This document shows, piece after piece, positions 7,641 to 15,110 of a DNA stretch of 34,116 nt (within the stretch, counting starts at the first letter, position 1; each line of letters begins with the position of its first letter). The stretch covers positions 1 to 34,116 of the forward strand of contig CAMVGD010000015.1 in assembly GCA_947166925.1 (NCBI GenBank), in the 5' to 3' direction. The translations under genes and the position numbers were made by a program. This stretch comes from an uncultured Clostridia bacterium (GTDB taxonomy: Bacteria; Bacillota; Clostridia; Christensenellales; CAG-138). The notes beneath the pieces are model-generated. The model was not told where the DNA came from, did no database searches, and saw nothing but the letters and a program-made list of their open reading frames with translations.

Positions 7641-8244
7641 GTGTTTGCTCCTTTCCTGCTTTTTTTGCTATCCAAACATGTTGATCAAGAAAACGCCATG
7701 CAATCGAATCCCCCGCATATAATCTGTCCCTTGTTATCAGGATGATCTCTCTTAACTCAGGGTGGTTTGAAATAGTCACTCTATATAATCGATATCCCAT
7801 TAGAGCCAGAGTGGGATTCCCATAATACAAATCCATTTTTACAAATATGCAGCCAATAACAATCAACAGAATAGCTAAAACAATAACAAAGCGTACTTCT
7901 GATAAACTAAAGCTAATCAATGGAATAATGTAAGTAGTTAGAAAGGTTAGATATTCGTAGTTTTGGTTTTCTACGCTTTCAATTTTATAGGAGGCATGAA
8001 CTGCTCCTCTCCATTCGTAATCTAGTCTTTTACACATCAATAATCCAATAACTGATAGCAAAAGAGAGACAACAGCCAACCAATTTCTTTTGATAAGCTC
8101 TTTGAATCCGATGAATGTTGCTTCTTTACTAAAAGAAATAGGAATATCAATAGTTATAAAGAAAATCAAAAGGAATAATAGCCATAAGGAAATAAAATAA
8201 AACCGTAGTTTATACATTGTATTCCCTTTTCTTGAGTGCCCCAT
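7633..8244 (-). CDS. kwaA: Kiwa anti-phage membrane protein KwaA
   Basis: A 203-residue protein with four predicted transmembrane helices (about 15-34, 54-71, 98-115 and 118-137) and a C-terminal cytoplasmic tail that begins with YGNPTLALMGYRLYRV, a conserved-looking KwaA feature. In known Kiwa systems KwaA forms the membrane part of a complex with KwaB that responds to phage attack at the envelope. I kept the ATG at 8244 because AAGGAGG lies 5 bases upstream; the internal ATG at residue 10 has a weaker site. It is the first gene of the pair, transcribed away from the NACHT gene, with a 395-base AT-rich gap between them. Identification rests on topology, the NP..GY motif and the adjacent DUF4868 gene. 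Confidence 0.75.
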   Translation of the reverse strand: MGHSRKGNTMYKLRFYFISLWLLFLLIFFITIDIPISFSKEATFIGFKELIKRNWLAVVSLLLSVIGLLMCKRLDYEWRGAVHASYKIESVENQNYEYLTFLTTYIIPLISFSLSEVRFVIVLAILLIVIGCIFVKMDLYYGNPTLALMGYRLYRVTISNHPELREIILITRDRLYAGDSIAWRFLDQHVWIAKKAGKEQTHE

Positions 8245-8639
8245 AAAAACCTCCTTGTTGTCGATTAGTTACATATAATATAAACACTATATAGCTGAGG
8301 ATTATCCTTTGAGAAAATAATATATTATTATAATAAAGATTTACAATGGATATAAAGTGTCTTTGAAGTGTTAATAACAATGAAAAGCAATGGGGAATTG
8401 TTTTATGAACAATAAACACAACAAGTTAATTGATTATGGCTTTTAAATGGAGGTGGGATTTTGAACAATACTGGATAATTATCAAATATGCTTTATATGC
8501 TGAGAAGTTTCTCGAGAGTAATGGATGGTCCATTACTTATCTGCAAGGAGCCTTTGACCATTTCGTTTTTTGCAGAGGATTCTTTGTTTTCGTTTTTTCT
8601 ATTCTGATGATTTTTAAGGTGTATTGTTGGAGGTGTAGT
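8245..8639 (+). other. Divergent AT-rich intergenic region
   Basis: This 395-base gap separates the kwaA start from the NACHT gene start. It holds no gene I can support. The frame upstream of the NACHT start stays open from 8430, and a GGAGGTGGG site at 8449-8456 precedes only a five-codon frame. An AT-rich palindromic tract (8316-8337) carries candidate promoter hexamers. The spacing leaves a leader of about 300 bases on the NACHT transcript. Confidence 0.6.
8316..8334. promoter_or_regulatory. Possible divergent -10 elements in an AT palindrome
   Basis: An exact 14-base palindrome (8316-8329) is followed by overlapping TATAAT hexamers on the plus strand (8329-8334) and the minus strand (8332-8327). 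The -35 hexamers are weak on both sides. It is the best candidate for divergent promoters of kwaAB and the NACHT gene, or for a shared operator. Confidence 0.3.
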
Positions 8640-11600
8640 ATGTTTAAAGAAGAAACATTTGTAAAAGATTTTATATGGGGCATGAGCGTTCTTTCTGCAT
8701 ATTTTTCCTATAATAATAAGGAAAATCTTCAGGACGTTAATATATTCGCCGAGTCTTTTGTTCGTGATTTGATGAACATTCTATTCGATAAAAAACTATG
8801 CCGTGCAGTTGATCCTCGCAACGCAGGATATGATTTGATTGATATTGAATCAAAAATTGTTGTTCAAGTAACAAGTAATTGTAGACCTGAAAAAATCAAC
8901 GAGACGTTAGGCAGTCTCGACAGATCCGTTGACAAACGAGCTCGGCTTCTTGATGAAAAACTGAAAAAAATAAATGAAGTTAATAAAGAACTGAAAGAAC
9001 TAGAAGATAAACAGAAAAACATTCGTATGGAGGGGGAAGTCTGGAAGGATTCAGTTGACAGATTACAAAATGAGGCGAATGCCAAGAGGGGAACCATTGT
9101 AAGAATACAAGAAGAGATCGAGAATTTAGCTCCAGATATTAGTGGCTTCACAGTTCTTTTTCTCTTTTTAAAAAAAGATGCAGATCCTGTAAAAAATGAT
9201 AAGGATCACGGTTATAAAAAATCGCGTAATATTCATTTTTCGCAGTCAAATAGTATCTATTGTATTGATGATTTGGTTAGACTTGTCAACAATCTGTCCT
9301 TAAATGAGGATAGTACGAAGATTGATTCATTAATAAAATTTATGAATAAGCAAGAGACTATCTTTTGCCATCATAATAGATTATTCGAAGATAAAGTGGG
9401 CACAGTTATACGAGAATATGCAAATCATTTCGCTGCGCCACTGTTTCTACATCAGTATGAAAAGAACACGGAAGTGACATTACAAAACACCTATATTGAG
9501 CCTAAGTTTAATATTGTTAAAGGATCTAAACCGGATTCTGACTCTATCGTTTCGCTGTTGGATAACTTTGTTTATGACAATAGAAAAGTAAGATTGCTCT
9601 TTATCGACGGAGATGCAGCTATAGGAAAAACATCATTAATGTCTTGGCTCTGTTATCACTATCAACAAGAAGATGCTGCTGGTAAATCTGTCTTTTTAAA
9701 CAGAAGATTGGTAATCATCAGATTACGGGATATAACAATTAAAGGAGTAGACTCATTAGAAAACTGTAAATGCATTTTTGATTATCTTAATATTGAACCG
9801 GAGGAGTTTGAAGCTCGATATTCTTCCAGTATTATTGTGTTAGAAGGTGCTGATGAGTTGAGTTCATTTGGTTTTGATGATGGAATAACCATAGAACAAT
9901 TCATTTCTGCTGCAGAAAAAGTTTTTTCAAATCACAAACTTGTTATAACCAGCAGACCGCATTTCATAAATACCGAGCGCTTCTGTTCTGCTTCTTCTCC
10001 GTTCGAATTTGAGCATGTTTGCATCAGTCATTTTTCATCTAAAGATCGTGAGGAGTGGATAAGAAGGTATAAGCGTCATGGAGGTGCAATAACACAAAGC
10101 ACTGAAGAATACATAAAGAGCATTACTGATAATGATGCTGATGGAGTTGCAGATACGCCATTGGCATTGTATTTGTTATCTGCTTGTAAAGTAAGTGAAA
10201 AATTAAAAGACAACAAATGGTCCTTATACTACGAAATCTTTCATAACGCAATCAAAAATACTACATATAATAATACGTTCCAGGGGGGTGAACATACTGC
10301 TTTTAGAAACCAAGATGTTGCCGAAAAAGTCTACGAGACTGTTGGCGCTATAGCTTTTTCTATGTATAAGCACTCGTATAAAGAGCAATACTTTGTAGAT
10401 TCAAAGGAACTTAACTCTATTGCAAATGAAATCAGCACAGAGAAGATCAGTGCTGAGATTTTAAAAAAGACCTGTGTGTTGTATGCATATTGGAAGGAAA
10501 GTGAATCTAGGGGCATTCTTGAGTTTTACCACAACAATATTAGAGACTATTTTTTGTGTGAGTACATTTACAAGGTTTTTTCAGCAATAGATTTTTCTGA
10601 TGATAAAGATAACATTGCTGAACAACTTATTACAACCGGATGTAAGGTGTTTCAACACGAGGTGTTTGCCAAAAAAACGTGGGCACAGACTTTTATGTTT
10701 TTTTATTATCGGATAAAAGCAGAAAAAGAAAACCCTCATAGTGGAAGTTTAGCCGAAATAAAAGTTGCAGATTATTTTCCGCACATCATTTTTAAACTAT
10801 TCCAAGGGAATCAATTGTGGCGGTATGAGTATTCTACTACTTCCTATAATACAATAAAGGCAACTGCACTTAATTTTGCTTTATTTATTAAGGTATGGGC
10901 GATTGCCCTTTCATCGGATGACAAGGTGATATCTTTTACTGATTCTGACCACGGCTCTTTTTGGCGCGAGAAGGGCGTATTCACCGACTGGGTTGATTTG
11001 TATACAGATTCGATAGAGATAGCGAACAATATTCACGTTTCATTCGGAAGCAATACAAGTTATAGCAACATGCTATTTAACAATCTATCTATGGATACAG
11101 CATGCTTCGAAAGAGTTAACATGGATAATTCCGCCTTTTTTAATGTGGATTTGAGTCACGCATCTTTTGGGTATTCTAAATTGAAAAAAGTTGATTTTTC
11201 ACAGTCCTCGCTATGTGGTAGTCGCGATAATCCAAAATCTGCGCATTTTTGTCATGCAGAGTTAGTCGACGTATCATTTATAAAGGCAAAACTGAGCGGT
11301 GTTGACTTTTCAGAAGCTACTCTGGAGAATGTCGATTTTTCAGGAGCAGACATCAAAAATACATCTTTTATTCATGCGTCAATAAGTAATGTGACTTGGC
11401 CGAATAGTAAAAATGCGCTTAGTTCAACAGAGTTTAAACATACAAAGGTGTCTAAAACAAAAATAAAAAAGATGGATTTAACTCAAACACAGTTAAACGA
11501 AGCAGAGTTTACTAATTGCATTTTTGAGGATGTTCTTTTTCCAGATTTAGTATGTGTCACGTTTGAAAATTGCAATTTGAAAAATTGTAGTTTCAAAGAC

Positions 11601-11867
11601 ACAACTAATTGTTGCTTCAAGGGCTCAACACTAACGGGTGATTTGAATTGGAGTTCCCACACATTAAAAAATGTAGAGTTCACAAATTCAAGTATTGAAA
11701 GTATTGTATTTAAGTTTTCTCGCTTGGAACAGGTCGTTTTTAATAGATGTTCAGTAAACGAAATACAACTCTATAATGCAAACCTATGCGCTAATTCATT
11801 CATGAGTATTAGAGCAACAAGAGCAAAACTCATGCAACCAAATACGGTACACATAAGTGAAGTGTGA
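8640..11867 (+). CDS. SMEK-like / NACHT NTPase / pentapeptide-repeat protein (1,075 aa)
   Basis: Probable phage-defence NTPase. Residues 1-85 resemble the N-terminal part of a SMEK domain (DVNIFAESFVRDLMNILF, YDLIDIESKIVVQVTSN). Residues about 88-165 form a long charged coiled coil, and about 166-230 (GFTVLFLFLKK... IYCIDDLVRLV) look like the rest of the SMEK domain. The NACHT-type NTPase follows: Walker A GDAAIGKT (324-331), Walker B VLEGADEL (400-407), sensor VITSRP (435-440), then helical and winged-helix-like regions to about 800. Residues 814-1,060 are pentapeptide-like repeats, A(D/N)LXX style, a likely right-handed beta-helix. The ATG at 8640 follows GGAGGTG; the open frame back to 8430 has no ribosome-binding site. 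Bacterial NACHT proteins guard against phage, but the domain order and output activity here are not ones I can match. Confidence 0.85.
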   Translation: MFKEETFVKDFIWGMSVLSAYFSYNNKENLQDVNIFAESFVRDLMNILFDKKLCRAVDPRNAGYDLIDIESKIVVQVTSNCRPEKINETLGSLDRSVDKRARLLDEKLKKINEVNKELKELEDKQKNIRMEGEVWKDSVDRLQNEANAKRGTIVRIQEEIENLAPDISGFTVLFLFLKKDADPVKNDKDHGYKKSRNIHFSQSNSIYCIDDLVRLVNNLSLNEDSTKIDSLIKFMNKQETIFCHHNRLFEDKVGTVIREYANHFAAPLFLHQYEKNTEVTLQNTYIEPKFNIVKGSKPDSDSIVSLLDNFVYDNRKVRLLFIDGDAAIGKTSLMSWLCYHYQQEDAAGKSVFLNRRLVIIRLRDITIKGVDSLENCKCIFDYLNIEPEEFEARYSSSIIVLEGADELSSFGFDDGITIEQFISAAEKVFSNHKLVITSRPHFINTERFCSASSPFEFEHVCISHFSSKDREEWIRRYKRHGGAITQSTEEYIKSITDNDADGVADTPLALYLLSACKVSEKLKDNKWSLYYEIFHNAIKNTTYNNTFQGGEHTAFRNQDVAEKVYETVGAIAFSMYKHSYKEQYFVDSKELNSIANEISTEKISAEILKKTCVLYAYWKESESRGILEFYHNNIRDYFLCEYIYKVFSAIDFSDDKDNIAEQLITTGCKVFQHEVFAKKTWAQTFMFFYYRIKAEKENPHSGSLAEIKVADYFPHIIFKLFQGNQLWRYEYSTTSYNTIKATALNFALFIKVWAIALSSDDKVISFTDSDHGSFWREKGVFTDWVDLYTDSIEIANNIHVSFGSNTSYSNMLFNNLSMDTACFERVNMDNSAFFNVDLSHASFGYSKLKKVDFSQSSLCGSRDNPKSAHFCHAELVDVSFIKAKLSGVDFSEATLENVDFSGADIKNTSFIHASISNVTWPNSKNALSSTEFKHTKVSKTKIKKMDLTQTQLNEAEFTNCIFEDVLFPDLVCVTFENCNLKNCSFKDTTNCCFKGSTLTGDLNWSSHTLKNVEFTNSSIESIVFKFSRLEQVVFNRCSVNEIQLYNANLCANSFMSIRATRAKLMQPNTVHISEV
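11079..11832 (+). repeat. Pentapeptide-repeat array (protein-level)
   Basis: About 50 degenerate five-residue units (for example NVDFS, GADIK, NTSFI, NVEFT) with Phe, Leu, Ile or Val at the central position. The DNA copies are diverged and not identical, so this is an old array. A few units are interrupted by short loops, notably near 11,221 and 11,400. Confidence 0.75.
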
Positions 11868-12074
11868 TATTGGGTAAAGGCAATGTAATTATGATAATAA
11901 TGTTGATAAAAACAATTTGTCAAATCAATAATAGCGAATAGGAACTTTCAGTGCATTGATGGTTAAAGGGTTTATGATCCTTTAGATGACCTGAAAACAG
12001 ATTTGGTCAATGGCAGATATGGGCTTCATTCGTAAAACTAATACATAAATGGGCAGAAATAAAGCAATCTAGCG

Positions 12075-12108
12075 TAAAAAATCACCCCCAAGCGATATGC
12101 TTGAGGGT
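12075..12108 (-). terminator. Intrinsic terminator after the sortase gene
   Basis: Arms 12084-12093 and 12099-12108 pair at 9 of 10 positions around a 5-base loop. On the minus strand they are followed by a run of six T (12081-12076). The stem starts 6 bases after the sortase stop. It may also halt plus-strand transcription from the NACHT gene. The 200 bases between 11868 and 12074 hold nothing else I can support. Confidence 0.75.
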
Positions 12109-12113
12109 AATAT

Positions 12114-12830
12114 TTAATTTGATGATTTTAGAACACAGGTGACAACGACCTTCTTTGGCGCGTGTCCGGTGTAGTAGAAGGGATAGCAGGTTGTAAGCAT
12201 CAGATGCTTTCCTTCAATGGTAGGGATTCGGAGATCCTCGTTGCTTTCAAGAATCTCTGTTGATTCGATCACATAGGTGTAAATCGTTCCGTTTGGCATA
12301 GTCACCTTGATGGTTTCACCATAGGTCACATCTTTCAGAATCTGTAAATGATTTCGGTTGCGGTGACCATAGACAACACACACACCTTCTTCACCGGGTG
12401 AAGCAGAAGTATTCAGCCAGCCGGGTGTTTTTTCGAGCGTTGCTTCATCAACGGATGGTGCGATCGTGATGTCCTTTCCGTGAAGCGTCAGAACAAATGC
12501 AGCTCCGTGCGGAACAGATACCTGCGGTGCAGCGGTTGGTTCGGAGGGCGGGCGTGATGTGGGGGATACGATAACGGGTTCATCAATCACAGGAAATTCG
12601 GGCCAATCCCTGGATTCGAGAGTTGCAGATGGTTCAGGCGCAACTGTACTGCTCGACGTCGGGATTACGATCTCAATGATCTCGGCTTCAAGCGTCGGTT
12701 CCAGTGTCGCGGTCGGCACCGTGGTTTCGATTGCCTGTTCTGCAAGCAGCGAGATCTTGTCACCGAGCAGGAACGGCAATATGAGAATTGCGATTGCAAG
12801 AATAGCAAGGATAATGATGTGTTTCTTCAT
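12114..12830 (-). CDS. Sortase, class D-like, with Lys at the catalytic Arg position
   Basis: Membrane-anchored transpeptidase, 238 residues. It has an N-terminal transmembrane anchor (about 4-23), a long Pro/Thr/Ser-rich spacer (about 35-105) and the sortase beta-barrel (about 107-238). Catalytic His is H156 in VVYGHRNRN and catalytic Cys is C215 in LTTCYPF. Sortases normally complete the triad with Arg about 10-12 residues later (the APERY or APKRF type); here the segment reads TGHAPKKVVV, so Lys226/Lys227 replaces it. AAAGGA lies before the ATG. It closes the transfer operon, 15 bases after the NlpC/P60 gene. In ICEs such sortases anchor adhesins on the donor surface; no clear LPXTG substrate is seen in this window. 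Confidence 0.85.
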   Translation of the reverse strand: MKKHIIILAILAIAILILPFLLGDKISLLAEQAIETTVPTATLEPTLEAEIIEIVIPTSSSTVAPEPSATLESRDWPEFPVIDEPVIVSPTSRPPSEPTAAPQVSVPHGAAFVLTLHGKDITIAPSVDEATLEKTPGWLNTSASPGEEGVCVVYGHRNRNHLQILKDVTYGETIKVTMPNGTIYTYVIESTEILESNEDLRIPTIEGKHLMLTTCYPFYYTGHAPKKVVVTCVLKSSN

Positions 12831-12845
12831 GTGATTTCCTTTCGC

Positions 12846-15065
12846 TTATTGGTACGGTCTTCCGAACATAATGATCGGATAATTCTTTGTCTGCCATAGA
12901 TCACGCACGACGACGCAGCCCTTGCTGCTGGATGCTTCAACCACCTTTCCATCGCCGACATAGATGCCGACGTGGTGGATCTCCTTCCAACGGTGGCAGC
13001 CCTCACATTTTTTGTTGACCCAAAAGACAAGGTCGCCGGGTTCAAGCTCCGACCATGCGACAAGCAATCCTCGGTCATGGCAGTATTTCGCCTGTCCTGC
13101 GGCGTTGGTGTACATGTGATCGCCAAGCTCCGGATCGACCTCACGGATTGCCCAATACGCAAGACCGGAACAGTCGAACTTCGAACTGCCTTTCGCACCC
13201 CATACATAGGGACAGCCGAGCTTTGTCAGCGCAGCACGAACAACGTCGGCTCCTTTGCTGTTAGAAGGCAGGTGGCTGATAATCTCGGTATAGTCCGCAC
13301 CGCCGAGCAGATCGACGCCGATCAGCGCGGCATAGTATTTGGTATATGCCGGGGACATCATCTCCGCCAAAAGCTGCATCTGTGATTCATCGAAACGATA
13401 GTATTCCGCAGCTTCCCGATACGTCATTGATCGCTGATGCACATTGACGATCAACTGCGTGACCGTTTCCGGCTCCGGCATGTTGCCGTCTTCGTCGGGC
13501 GTTGGGGTTGGAGCATTCTCCGGGACTACCTCGTGAAGTTCATAGGTGAAGCCAACCGTGTTCATGACAGAGAACACTTCTCGCAATCGCTGTTCGCATT
13601 CATCGTCCGGGACAAGGATGATGATCGGATTCTCACCTGTGGTGGACAGGACGGAGTAGACAGCGAGTACATCGATCCAGTTGTTGACCGTAGCGGAATC
13701 GCCGTCATTGTTGTCACCTCTATAGACCACCTCGAACTCGTCGTGATCGATTTCTTTTTCGAACTTCTTGATCCGTTTATCAATCGCATCCTTGTAAGAT
13801 TGGTCGATCCTTGTAATGATCTCGGTCATGGTCGGTCCCTCCGGTGATGCGTCGTTCGACCAGAATAGTCCGAAGCATACGCAGATGATCGCGGCTACAA
13901 GGGCAATGACAAGAATAATGACGACCGCAACCCAACCGCCAGCGGCGATTGCAGCGACAAGGGCTTTGATCGCGGCAATGATCGCTTTTACGGCAGCTTG
14001 GATCGCTTTTGCGGTCATCTCCGCCGCCTTTTGCGCAGCTTTAGCCGCTTTGACGGCAACTTCCTTCGCAACCTTCGCCGCTTTTTCAGCCGCCTTTGCT
14101 GCCTTCTCGCCGACTTTTTCTGCTGTTTTTACGGATTTCTCTGCGGTTTTGACGGATCGCTCGGCGGTCTTGACCGACTTTTCGGTTGTTTTTACCGTTT
14201 TCTCGGTTGTTTTAACGGTTCCTTTCGCGCCTTGTTTGACCGATGAAACAGATTTCTGACCTGTAGCATTCGTCTTCTGTACCGGGCGCTGATCGGAACG
14301 GAACAGTCGTTGATTGTTCTCGACAGAGTGCGATTGCTGCTCCGTCTGTTGAAGCGCATGGTGATCTCCTCCTTTTTGCGTGGTGTATTCATGCTGCGGC
14401 TTTACCGCAGGACTGGATTCCGTAGGTGTAGAACTATCCGGCTGATACTCTTGCGTCGTTTCCTTTGGTTCGGTTCGCTGCTTCTGCAAGATCTCTGCTT
14501 TCTGCTGCGGAGTAATCTCATGCGGCGCAGGGCGAGAAGATCGAAAGGATAGCTCATCCGATTGCTTTGGTTCAAGCTGATTAAACCGCTGCTGAAACAC
14601 ATCGACTTTTTCTTTCGGTGTGATCTCGTGACCGGAGGTATCGTATCGCGGTTCGGATTGAACCGAAGGATTGCTTGACAGTTGGTATGTTTCAGCTGTT
14701 TGCGGCTGATCGGGTGTCCGGGGCTCCGTTCTCGGGTGATCCTGTTCCAACCTTCTCGCTTCCTTCTGTTCGCGTCGATTCTCCAGATCTTCCACCTTGT
14801 CACGGATCTTGTCTTCAACCTTTTCTTTGACTTTGTTTACGGCTTTCTTTGTGCCGGAATATGCAACGGAAGCATCCTCATAGGTGTACTGCTCAGATTT
14901 CTGCGCAGCGTAATCGGACTCGGATTCGTAGCGTTCGTCTGCGGAAACGGTCTGCTCATCCACCTTGCAATAGCCGGTTTTCATGTGCCGGGGAAGCTTT
15001 CGAGAAGCGTCTGCCGCCTTTGGAGCTTTCATATGTTGGCGTTCTTTGACTTTTTTCTTTTCCAT
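12846..15065 (-). CDS. CD1108-like transfer protein with NlpC/P60 wall hydrolase domain
   Basis: Conjugation protein (739 residues) that would open peptidoglycan locally for the mating channel. The N-terminal 280 residues are polar, charged and probably disordered. They lead to a Lys/Thr/Ala repeat (about 285-320) and a long Ala/Lys helix, then a transmembrane helix at about 377-400 (GGWVAVVIILVIALVAAIIC). The extracellular part contains a roughly 200-residue linker domain and, from about 605, an NlpC/P60 domain with catalytic Cys in KFDCSG (about 631) and catalytic His in HHVGIYVG (about 697). The ATG at 15065 has GGAGG 6 bases upstream, so I prefer it to the ATG at 15077. It follows virB4 by 45 bases, as in related Clostridia ICEs. 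Confidence 0.85.
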   Translation of the reverse strand: MEKKKVKERQHMKAPKAADASRKLPRHMKTGYCKVDEQTVSADERYESESDYAAQKSEQYTYEDASVAYSGTKKAVNKVKEKVEDKIRDKVEDLENRREQKEARRLEQDHPRTEPRTPDQPQTAETYQLSSNPSVQSEPRYDTSGHEITPKEKVDVFQQRFNQLEPKQSDELSFRSSRPAPHEITPQQKAEILQKQRTEPKETTQEYQPDSSTPTESSPAVKPQHEYTTQKGGDHHALQQTEQQSHSVENNQRLFRSDQRPVQKTNATGQKSVSSVKQGAKGTVKTTEKTVKTTEKSVKTAERSVKTAEKSVKTAEKVGEKAAKAAEKAAKVAKEVAVKAAKAAQKAAEMTAKAIQAAVKAIIAAIKALVAAIAAGGWVAVVIILVIALVAAIICVCFGLFWSNDASPEGPTMTEIITRIDQSYKDAIDKRIKKFEKEIDHDEFEVVYRGDNNDGDSATVNNWIDVLAVYSVLSTTGENPIIILVPDDECEQRLREVFSVMNTVGFTYELHEVVPENAPTPTPDEDGNMPEPETVTQLIVNVHQRSMTYREAAEYYRFDESQMQLLAEMMSPAYTKYYAALIGVDLLGGADYTEIISHLPSNSKGADVVRAALTKLGCPYVWGAKGSSKFDCSGLAYWAIREVDPELGDHMYTNAAGQAKYCHDRGLLVAWSELEPGDLVFWVNKKCEGCHRWKEIHHVGIYVGDGKVVEASSSKGCVVVRDLWQTKNYPIIMFGRPYQ
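14109..14213 (-). repeat. Five 21-base repeats encoding KT(T/A)E(K/R)(S/T)V
   Basis: Five tandem heptapeptide units inside the NlpC/P60 transfer protein, continuing into a degenerate Ala/Lys-rich helix toward the membrane segment. Heptad spacing suggests an extended helix or coiled coil on the cytoplasmic side. Copy number may vary between strains. Confidence 0.7.
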
Positions 15066-15110
15066 GGGTTCCTCCAAAAGAAGGGGAGCGGGAATACCGC
15101 CCCCTTGTTC

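Noticed and set aside
8210-8419. 69-codon minus-strand frame upstream of kwaA
   Set aside because: It has no ribosome-binding site and overlaps the kwaA start and the AT-rich promoter gap; the translation is low complexity.
8449-8478. Five-codon ORF after GGAGGTGGG (starts TTG at 8461, stops at TAA)
   Set aside because: It could be a leader peptide, but a purine-rich stretch in AT-rich DNA gives such matches by chance and no attenuator structure follows.
8430-8639. Upstream extension of the NACHT frame by 70 residues, including a membrane-like segment
   Set aside because: The TTG/ATG candidates at 8430-8436 have no ribosome-binding site, while the ATG at 8640 has GGAGGTG. The SMEK-like domain begins right after 8640.
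11962-11985. Small hairpin (TAAAGG...CCTTTA) downstream of the NACHT gene
   Set aside because: Only six base pairs, and no T-run follows on the plus strand. The terminator at 12075-12108 is a better candidate.
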